A DNA stretch of 11,861 nt from JADJNW01 sp046314415 (GTDB lineage: Bacteria > Bacteroidota > Bacteroidia > Chitinophagales > Saprospiraceae): assembly GCA_046314415.1 (NCBI GenBank), contig JBKBWT010000194.1, positions 1-11,861 of the forward strand. Reading direction: 5' to 3'. Under the pieces are notes generated by a model, which saw nothing but the letters and a program-made list of their open reading frames with translations, was not told where the DNA came from and searched no databases. The stretch's first letter is position 1; the number at the start of each line of letters is the position of its first letter. Both the position numbers and the translations under genes were made by a program. This document shows, in pieces, positions 1 to 5,928 of the stretch.

Positions 1-1625
1 ACATTTTCATATACTGTTAAATAAGTGGTTATACTTTGGGAAATATTTTGAGGTAAAGAAACAATATCATTATCTCCATCACCATCAATATCACCTGCGG
101 CGATACTCCAAGTGATTCCAGCATTATCATTTACGATTTGAATAGGTGCAGCAAATTTACCTTCCGCTTCATTACGATACCAAAGAATACCTGATTGGTA
201 ATAAGATACCAGAATATCTGTTTTTTGATCTCCGTCAATATCTGTTGCTATAGCTGCACGAGGTTCGTTATAAATATTATCTACTTCTTGGCGAGAAAAT
301 TGCTTTCCATTTATGTTTTTATACCACAAAACATTATTGGATGCTGCTGCTCCGACCATTACATCCTGAAATCCATCATTATCAAAATCCGCTACCGAGA
401 GGTTATTCGGCAAGCCACAGCCTTGATCTACAACTTTCTCTACTGGAGTATGGTCAGTATTGAATTTTATATTTACCAGTGCATCTCTTTGATCTGATAT
501 GAATATTATATCACTAGAGCTATTTCCATCTATATCTGATAGAATAATTGAATTAGCTTTATCCGCGCCCACTAATGTAGGTTCAAGCTTTTGAAAGCTT
601 CCCTTCCCATCTGTATTTTCAAAGTGAGCATACGTATCATGTCCGCCTATAGATATATCCGCCGTACAGAATATATCCAAATCATCATCATTGTCAGTAT
701 CAATTGTTATAATCGTACGCTCAATGTCTCGATAAACAAAATCTGAATACTCAAAAATTACTCTTCCTTGACCAAATTGCTCGCTACGATCTAAATTTTC
801 AAACCAGTGCACTTTATTCTGTAACTCATTGATAGTATATGTTAAAATATCTTGATCTCCATCCTCATCTAAATCTGCAATCGTAACATCCCTGATGACA
901 TCACTAAAGGTTTGAATAATTTGAGGAGGAGCGAAAGAAAATGTATCAATGATACCCCTGAACCAGAGAACAGCAGAAGAGTCTTGAAATCGAAACCGAC
1001 CACTCAATAAAATATCTAATTGATCATCTTCATTTATGTCTATCAGCGAAAGATTTTGTAGTTCTACAATATTATTTGGTAAAAGAGCACTCGTTTTTTG
1101 AAATACCCCAGTATTATTTTGAAATAATTCTATTTTTAAATTACTACTAAATGCTTGAGCTAAAAAATCAAAATCTCCATCTTGATCAAAATCAGCCATT
1201 ACAATTGGTTTTTGAGCGAAGCTTGAAAATATGCCAACCTCCTTTATAGTTGAAAAATTTTCATTTATATTTTCCCGCCAAATTATTTTGATTTCGTTTC
1301 CATTAATATAGTAAGCTATATCCTGATCTTCATCTTTATCAAAATCTGCTACATAGAGTTGAACTGGTTTCTCACTTGTTGAAAACAATAACTGCGCAAT
1401 AGAAAAGCTACCTTTACCATCAATATTTTTATACCACCATACACCAGAAGTATCTTTATAGGTTACTATTAAATCCTGATCTCCATCGGAATCTACATCA
1501 ATTTTTTCTACTAACTCAGCATTCAAAGGCATATTTAAGGTAATTACTGAAAATGACTGTGAATAAATACTTGATATTAATAAAATTTTAAAAATAATGA
1601 AGACGCAAGAAAGCTTTGTTTTCAT
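1..1625 (-). CDS. Secreted FG-GAP/VCBS repeat protein, 3' end beyond the window
   Basis: The minus strand is open from an ATG at 1625 to the window edge (541 full codons, no stop), so this is the 5' part of a longer gene. Residues 1-22 form a signal peptide (MKTKLSCVFIIFKILLISS, then IYS before Gln23), so the product is exported. The rest carries about ten calcium-loop motifs of the DxDxDGDxD type, starting near residues 43, 94, 144, 195, 247, 307, 361, 410, 460 and 507. Examples are DVDSDGDQD, DFDQDGDFD, DLDEDGDQD and DIDGDGDND. Several are followed by the WYKN/WFEN...G.F strand typical of VCBS repeats. The spacing of about 50 residues fits FG-GAP beta-propeller blades. Such proteins in Bacteroidota are usually cell-surface or secreted, and many end in a T9SS sorting domain; here that end is not visible. 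The exact role is unknown. No Shine-Dalgarno site is seen. Confidence 0.9.
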   Translation of the reverse strand, partial: MKTKLSCVFIIFKILLISSIYSQSFSVITLNMPLNAELVEKIDVDSDGDQDLIVTYKDTSGVWWYKNIDGKGSFSIAQLLFSTSEKPVQLYVADFDKDEDQDIAYYINGNEIKIIWRENINENFSTIKEVGIFSSFAQKPIVMADFDQDGDFDFLAQAFSSNLKIELFQNNTGVFQKTSALLPNNIVELQNLSLIDINEDDQLDILLSGRFRFQDSSAVLWFRGIIDTFSFAPPQIIQTFSDVIRDVTIADLDEDGDQDILTYTINELQNKVHWFENLDRSEQFGQGRVIFEYSDFVYRDIERTIITIDTDNDDDLDIFCTADISIGGHDTYAHFENTDGKGSFQKLEPTLVGADKANSIILSDIDGNSSSDIIFISDQRDALVNIKFNTDHTPVEKVVDQGCGLPNNLSVADFDNDGFQDVMVGAAASNNVLWYKNINGKQFSRQEVDNIYNEPRAAIATDIDGDQKTDILVSYYQSGILWYRNEAEGKFAAPIQIVNDNAGITWSIAAGDIDGDGDNDIVSLPQNISQSITTYLTVYEN

Positions 1626-1653
1626 AAAGGTGTTTTTATATGTGGTCAAAAAA

Positions 1654-1661
1654 CAAAAATA
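1654..1661 (-). promoter_or_regulatory. Candidate -7 promoter element for the FG-GAP gene
   Basis: Read on the minus strand this is TATTTTTG, a match to the Bacteroidota -7 consensus TAnnTTTG. It lies 28 bp before the ATG at 1625, which would give a leader of about 20 nt. No clear TTG -33 box is seen at the right distance and the region is AT-rich, so a chance match is possible. Confidence 0.4.
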
Positions 1662-1756
1662 CGATATACCTTTTTCCTTAAATTGAGAATAAAAAAGAAC
1701 AAATTTAAATTAACATATTTTTGCTAATATTAGGCATTATTTTATACCTATTATAA

Positions 1757-1795
1757 TCCATCCTTCCAAAGTTTCAAAAACTTTGGAAAGATGGA
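1757..1795. repeat. Long near-perfect hairpin in the spacer
   Basis: Arms 1758-1774 and 1778-1794 pair over 17 bp with one mismatch around a CAA loop, and 1757/1795 add one more pair. The core is TCCAAAGTTT facing AAACTTTGGA. No T-run follows on either strand, so it is not a standard intrinsic terminator. It could be a dispersed palindromic repeat or the RNA-processing end of a neighbouring transcript. Confidence 0.6.
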
Positions 1796-1865
1796 ATCTT
1801 ATAATTTGTTTGATGATTTTGATGCGCCTGATATGCATCAAGAAAATCAGCTGAATCATAAATAG

Positions 1866-1921
1866 CATGGTTCAGACCAGAAGCGGCTAGTTTGTCTGAA
1901 CCATGATTAATTTGATTTTTT
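1866..1921 (+). terminator. Hairpin plus T-rich tail, terminator-like
   Basis: CATGGTTCAGAC (1866-1877) pairs perfectly with GTCTGAACCATG (1894-1905) across a 16-nt loop, and 1906-1921 is T-rich, ending in six T. This has the form of a plus-strand intrinsic terminator. Nothing convincing is transcribed into it from the left except a 24-codon open frame at 1791-1865, so it may instead be a dispersed palindrome. Confidence 0.5.
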
Positions 1922-1944
1922 AATGGCGGTGAGCTCTGTACCAG

Positions 1945-1985
1945 CCGACTTCATCCGCCGCCCCACTACTGCGGCGACGATGATA
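1945..1985. repeat. REP-like GC-rich palindromic element, copy 1
   Basis: A GC-rich island in AT-rich surroundings with a 6-bp stem CGCCGC/GCGGCG. Its sequence aligns with 5752-5807: both carry CTTCA(T/G)CCG, then CCCCA(C/T)TA(C/G)T, then CGGCGAC. Two related copies in one window suggest a dispersed palindromic family. Boundaries are approximate and this copy is shorter and more degraded. Confidence 0.5.
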
Positions 1986-2003
1986 TAACCATCCCTTGTT
2001 ACT

Positions 2004-2339
2004 GCACTTTTTTACAACTGCACGTTGCTTTTTTCTAAATGTATGCAGCTTGTTTGCAAATGCATTGCGTTTGTTTGCAAATGTTTTGCTACTTTTTGCA
2101 AAAGTTGTACATTTTTTTACAAATGTTTGAAGCTTATTTTTAAAATGTTTGCATTTATTTGTAAATGCTTGAAGTTTTTTTTTAAAATCTTTAAGCTTGT
2201 TTGCAAATGTATTCTATTTGTTTACAAATATTTGAAGATTCTTTTTAAAGTGTTTGCATTTGTTTTCGATTGCACGCTGGTATTTTTCAAAAATTTTGCG
2301 TTTATTTGTAATATGTTTCATATTTTTTGTAATTGCACG
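2004..2339. repeat. Degenerate 21-bp tandem array, 16 units, no indels
   Basis: Sixteen consecutive 21-bp units can be laid out from 2004 with no phase shift. The plus-strand core is roughly TTTGTTTGCAAATG, with variants such as TTTATTTGTAAATG and CTTTTTTCTAAATG. Some units pair into 42-bp dimers, e.g. 2109-2150, 2151-2192 and 2214-2255. Units at 2004, 2256 and 2319 end in TGCACG. On the minus strand the units read as heptads such as NTFANKL, NAFANKL, KHFKNKL and QTFVKKC, with Phe and Leu/Cys at a/d coiled-coil spacing. That frame is open from an ATG at 2321 to a stop at 1920-1922, except for one TAG at 2214-2216. The plus-strand frame is also open but gives an implausible Cys/Phe-rich protein. 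The array ends 20 bp before the HTH gene. Whether it is a decayed coiled-coil gene, a curved-DNA control region or a non-coding satellite is not settled. Confidence 0.75.
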
Positions 2340-2359
2340 GTGACTATAAAGGATTGCTT

Positions 2360-2710
2360 ATGCTGCATTTTGATTTGGTGGGCATGATGCGCCGCCGGGA
2401 GATTGAAAACCCGTATCGTTTTCTGGTGAAAAACGGATTTAATTATCACACTGCCCGACATTTGCTGCGCAACGAGCGGGATAGTTTGTCGTACAAGAAT
2501 CTGGAAAAGCTATGTTTGCTATTGCATTGTACGCCCAATGACTTGTTTGTCTGGCAAAAGCCAACGGATGCGGTGGTGGCGGAAAATCATCCTTTGCATC
2601 AGTTGAAACCCAAGCCGCAAGAGGTGAATATCATGCAGAAATTGCAAGAGTTACCTTTGGATAAGCTGGAACTCGTAAAGCAATTTGTGAAGGAATTACC
2701 GGAAGAATGA
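2360..2710 (+). CDS. Small Cro/C1-type helix-turn-helix DNA-binding protein (HTH_26-like)
   Basis: This 116-residue protein has the layout of the short XRE/Cro-C1 regulators common in Bacteroidota. Residues 1-68 hold the DNA-binding domain: an opening MLHFDLVGMMRRREIENPY, a recognition-helix region NYHTARHLLRN, then SLSYKNLEKLCLLLHCTPND, which is the classic end of the fold. A linker rich in Pro and Gln leads to a charged C-terminal helix (residues ~91-116, ending KELPEE) that could mediate dimer contacts; that is inference. I chose ATG 2360 because AAAGGA lies 6 bp upstream and because family members start right at this point; a TTG at 2333 in the same frame would only add repeat-derived residues. 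Target genes are unknown. The gene stands alone, 20 bp after the 21-bp array and 261 bp before the kinase. It could be autoregulatory through the array. Confidence 0.88.
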   Translation: MLHFDLVGMMRRREIENPYRFLVKNGFNYHTARHLLRNERDSLSYKNLEKLCLLLHCTPNDLFVWQKPTDAVVAENHPLHQLKPKPQEVNIMQKLQELPLDKLELVKQFVKELPEE

Positions 2711-2971
2711 GGTAAAGTTGGAAGTTGGGGGGACGAGGTACGAAATGCCCATCCTTATTTATGCTCCGATACTTGGGAAAGTGTAGCAATTGCTACTATT
2801 TTAAACCACCGGCGTTTGCATCCTTATCTTGAGCTTTTGCAAAAAGAGCTTGATCGTCCTTGCTTTTTACACCGCTGCGGTGGCTTTGGAATTATCTGAT
2901 TAATTTCAGGTAAAATGGATAAATTTACCTTGCGTACCAAATCGCAGAGAAAACTTATTCAATTCAAACAC
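2711..2971. other. Spacer between HTH gene and kinase: palindromes and an open frame
   Basis: No recognised gene. The frame of the HTH gene stays open for 62 codons after its TGA (2711-2896, stop at 2897-2899), with codon use that does not look random, e.g. residues HPYLELLQKELDRP. It has no good start of its own. Two perfect palindromes lie here: GTAGCAATTGCTAC at 2783-2796, and CACCGC-T-GCGGTG at about 2870-2882. The stretch may be a decayed gene remnant or a repeat. An ATG at 2915 opens the kinase frame 19 codons early but is not the preferred start. Confidence 0.4.
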
Positions 2972-4897
2972 ATGAAACCCAAACGCTCTATTCTTATTGT
3001 CATCATTTGTTTTTTATGGATGCAAAATTTCGCTTTTGCACAGTCTTTAAAAGACCTGCCGCTCGACTCCCTGGTATCCTGGCTTGCTGATAATTATACA
3101 TTAAAAGGTGATAGCATTTATCAATATGGGCATATTGCGTTGCAACAAGCGCGGATGAAAAAAGATTTGTACCTGGAAGCCAAGTCTTACGATAATCTGG
3201 CTAGCTGGTTTTATTATCATGGCATTGTACAACAGGACAGGGCAGATTCTGTGCTCCTTTACGACCAAAAAGCATTGGAAGCATATCAGAAACTGGGTAA
3301 TAAAAAATACATCGCGGAGGCTTACAATCATTTGGCGAGCGATTATATTAATCAGGGAAAATATAAGCAGGGTGAGGATTTGCTTTTTAAAAGAATACAA
3401 AATTTTGAAGCCGTCAACGACCAGGAAGGTATAGCGACCGCTTATTACAGCTTGGCTATCTTGAGTTTAAAATTAGAAAATTATCAGAATGTAATAAAAT
3501 ATGGGCAGCAGTCCATGAACATTCGGAAATCCCAACAAGATACCGTCGGGGAAGCCCTGGTGCTATTTTTTGTAGTAGATGCCTGGTCGAAACTGGGCGA
3601 GCACGACAAAGCCCTGGCAGCCGCTAACCGCACTTTTGAGCTGATCAAACCCTATGAAAAACAAGACATCGGGCTGCGCGCTAGGGCATGTTTTTTTCGG
3701 GGTCGGGCTTATAAATTCATGGGGCGATACGAAGAAGCCTTGAAAGATTTGAGAGAAGGCTGGGCGTATGACAAATCCCAAATGCTCGATGACACTACCC
3801 GCGCCGATGGCTTCCAGCGTGAAATTGGCTCTGTTTTATACCTGCAAGGCAATTACAAAGCCGCGCTCCCGGCACTGCTGGCGGGCTATCGGCACGCGAT
3901 TCGGTTCGATCAACCGGAATTTATTTGGGATGATTTGAATTACATCGCTGCTTGTTATGAACACTTGGGCGACTACCCGAATGCCCTGAAATACAAGACT
4001 TTATCTTACGTTGCCAAAGATTCGATTCAAGCAAATAGGATTCAATCGCTCCACTCGGAATTATTGGCAAAATATGAAAGCGAACAAAAGGACAAAACCA
4101 TTAGCACGCAACAAGCTCAAATTTCGCAGCAGCGGCAGATTCAGGTACTGTCGTTCAGTGTAGCAGGCTTGTTTTTGCTGCTGTCTGGCGCACTCTACTG
4201 GGTCTATCGTAACAATCGCCGCACGAGTCGTAAATTGGAAGCATTGAATGCAGATTTAGCCAATAAAAATACGCAGCTCGACCGGCGCAACGCAGAGAAT
4301 GAATTGCTACTCAAGGAAATACACTATCGGGTGAAAAATAATCTGGAAATGGTATCGAGTTTGTTGCTCCTGCAATCGCGGCAAGTGGAAGACCCCAATG
4401 TGCGCGAGGTGATGGAAGAAGGTCAAAATCGGGTGCAATCCATTGGCATGGTGCATCAGAAATTGTATCAGGGCAATAATTTGTCGAGTATTGAAATGAA
4501 GGATTATTTTATCAATTTAAGTGAAGGCATTTTGGATACCTTTGATGCGGAAGATCGGGTTCAGATTGAGTGTATCATGGATAAATTGGAATTGGATGTG
4601 GATACCGCTGTGCCGATTGGCTTGATTGTGAATGAGTTATTGACCAATGCTTTAAAATATGCGTTCCCGGATGGAAAAAATGGCAAGGTAAAAATTCGAC
4701 TGGAAGCTACCGCCGACAACTGCCTGCGTCTGGAAATAGCGGATAATGGCGTTGGAAAAATGGCGCAAACCAAAGGTACTGGATTTGGCTATGAATTGAT
4801 CAATTTGTTAACACAACAACTCGGCGGCACGATGCAGGAAGAAGTGAAAGATGGCACCATCGTGCGATTGGAATTCAAAAAAAACCGAGCGGCGTGA
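2972..4897 (+). CDS. TPR-containing sensor histidine kinase, HisKA_2 type
   Basis: The frame is open from 2915, but the ATG at 2972 gives a clean signal peptide (MKPKRSILIVIICFLWMQN, FAFA before Gln24), so I take 641 residues. Residues ~25-375 are helical TPR repeats, probably periplasmic. A membrane helix spans ~392-413 (VLSFSVAGLFLLLSGALYWV), followed by a short coiled coil. The HisKA_2 dimerisation/phosphoacceptor domain has the H-box LLKEIHYRVKNNLEMVSSLL with phosphoacceptor His451. The ATPase domain shows the N-box NELLTNALKYAFP (Asn554), the G1 box DNGVG (Asp591) and the G2 box GTGFGYEL (Gly602-606). All key catalytic residues are present, so the kinase should be active. It autophosphorylates on His and should pass phosphate to the LytTR regulator 105 bp downstream. 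The ligand sensed by the TPR region is unknown. No Shine-Dalgarno site is seen. Confidence 0.93.
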   Translation: MKPKRSILIVIICFLWMQNFAFAQSLKDLPLDSLVSWLADNYTLKGDSIYQYGHIALQQARMKKDLYLEAKSYDNLASWFYYHGIVQQDRADSVLLYDQKALEAYQKLGNKKYIAEAYNHLASDYINQGKYKQGEDLLFKRIQNFEAVNDQEGIATAYYSLAILSLKLENYQNVIKYGQQSMNIRKSQQDTVGEALVLFFVVDAWSKLGEHDKALAAANRTFELIKPYEKQDIGLRARACFFRGRAYKFMGRYEEALKDLREGWAYDKSQMLDDTTRADGFQREIGSVLYLQGNYKAALPALLAGYRHAIRFDQPEFIWDDLNYIAACYEHLGDYPNALKYKTLSYVAKDSIQANRIQSLHSELLAKYESEQKDKTISTQQAQISQQRQIQVLSFSVAGLFLLLSGALYWVYRNNRRTSRKLEALNADLANKNTQLDRRNAENELLLKEIHYRVKNNLEMVSSLLLLQSRQVEDPNVREVMEEGQNRVQSIGMVHQKLYQGNNLSSIEMKDYFINLSEGILDTFDAEDRVQIECIMDKLELDVDTAVPIGLIVNELLTNALKYAFPDGKNGKVKIRLEATADNCLRLEIADNGVGKMAQTKGTGFGYELINLLTQQLGGTMQEEVKDGTIVRLEFKKNRAA

Positions 4898-5002
4898 ATA
4901 AAAACGTTAGCGGTTAACAGAGAAAAGGGGAATTAGCAGTTTTTAAGATATTGACAATCAAGGATTAAATAGAAAATACTATTTTTTGGGGTTGATAATC
5001 TT

Positions 5003-5749
5003 ATGGAATCCAACAGCGTAAAAATATTAATTGTAGAAGATGAGATGCTCATTGCAGCCAAAATATCCACTTTGCTTACCGAGTTGGGGTATGAGGTGAC
5101 GGGCATTCTCGCACGTGCAGAAGATGCGCTCGCGCATGCTGTAGAAAATGTACCGGATATTGCGTTGCTTGATATTCGCCTGAAAGGCAACATGGATGGC
5201 GTGGAACTCGCACAGGCATTGCAAAAAGAGCGCAAATTGCCCATCATTTTCTTGACTGCCAATGCGGACGATGCCACCTTCAATCGGGCAAAAACCACCA
5301 AGCCATACGCCTTCATTTCCAAGCCTTTTAAAAAACTGGATTTGCAACGTGCCATTGAATTGACCATTAGTAGGATGGCTGATAATCAAGCACTTGAAAC
5401 AGAATTGGAGCATTCGGAAGAAGCCTCTTTTATATTGAGTGACCGCATATTTGTGCGCCACAAAGACTCGATGGTCAAAATTTTTCTCGAAGATATTTTC
5501 TACATCGAAGCCGATCGTAACTACTGCCGCATTTTCACCAGAAACAAAGAATACCTGCTCGCCATCACCCTCAAAATCATAGAAGAAAAATTGCCGACGC
5601 AGCACTTCATTCGGGTACACCGCTCTTTTATTGTCAACCTCGCACAAATAGACGAAGTCGCCGAAAGCCACGTAATCATTGCCCGAAAAGCCATTCCACT
5701 GAGCAAGTCGCTGCGGGAAGAATTGTTGAAAAGGATACAGACGATTTGA
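5003..5749 (+). CDS. Response regulator, REC plus LytTR DNA-binding domain
   Basis: A 248-residue two-domain regulator. The receiver domain (residues ~6-125) has the acidic pair Glu12/Asp13, phosphoacceptor Asp57 (in IALLDIRLKG), Thr85 (PIIFLTANAD) and Lys107 (FISKPF), so every residue of the phosphorylation switch is in place. The LytTR domain (~145-245) shows VRHKDSMVKIFLEDIFYIEA, then the HFIRVHRSFIVNL segment typical of the family. LytTR proteins bind direct repeats in promoters and activate transcription. It is the natural partner of the upstream kinase, same strand, 105 bp apart. The gap holds TTGACA at about 4952 and an AT-rich stretch ending TATTTTTTG near 4980-4988, a possible weak promoter, so the two genes may or may not share a transcript. 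ATG 5003 is the only start that keeps the whole receiver domain. Confidence 0.95.
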   Translation: MESNSVKILIVEDEMLIAAKISTLLTELGYEVTGILARAEDALAHAVENVPDIALLDIRLKGNMDGVELAQALQKERKLPIIFLTANADDATFNRAKTTKPYAFISKPFKKLDLQRAIELTISRMADNQALETELEHSEEASFILSDRIFVRHKDSMVKIFLEDIFYIEADRNYCRIFTRNKEYLLAITLKIIEEKLPTQHFIRVHRSFIVNLAQIDEVAESHVIIARKAIPLSKSLREELLKRIQTI

Positions 5750-5751
5750 AT

Positions 5752-5807
5752 GTATCCGCGGCTTCAGCCGCCCCATTAGTAGGTCGGCGACTAAAGCTCG
5801 CCGATAC
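5752..5807. repeat. REP-like palindromic element, copy 2 (two hairpins inside an outer pair)
   Basis: The element is bounded by GTAT (5752-5755) and ATAC (5804-5807). Inside are GCGGCT/AGCCGC (5758-5763 with 5766-5771) and TCGGCGA/TCGCCGA (5784-5790 with 5798-5804) around the loop CTAAAGC. This can fold as a two-armed structure closed by the outer pair. It begins 3 bp after the regulator's stop codon, so it would be transcribed as its 3' end. It aligns with 1945-1985. Such bulky structures may stabilise or end transcripts; no T-run follows. Confidence 0.6.
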
Positions 5808-5928
5808 GCCCCCGCTCAAAAATCCCCCTCCTTCGCTCAAGAAAACCACCCATTCGTCCTCATTGGCTTGGTAGTCGTGCAGTTTTGCTGCTTTTTTACA
5901 GCATCATTATTCAATTAAACACTACGCC

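Noticed and set aside
195..497. Plus-strand 100-residue open frame
   Set aside because: Lies wholly opposite the FG-GAP gene, whose frame and signature motifs are unmistakable.
2004..2339. CRISPR array
   Set aside because: Units are 21 bp, contiguous and degenerate, with no constant repeat separated by unique spacers, and no cas genes are nearby.
2025..2387. Plus-strand 120-residue open frame over the 21-bp array (Cys/Phe/Lys-rich, TTG start)
   Set aside because: It is the mirror of the repeat unit, hydrophobic at nearly every position, lacks a ribosome site and overlaps the real start of the HTH gene.
2915..2971. Upstream ATG of the kinase as its start
   Set aside because: It adds 19 residues in front of an otherwise typical signal peptide; the ATG at 2972 gives a normal short basic n-region.
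5027..5776. 249-residue minus-strand open frame
   Set aside because: Antisense shadow of the LytTR regulator, which has all its catalytic residues on the plus strand.
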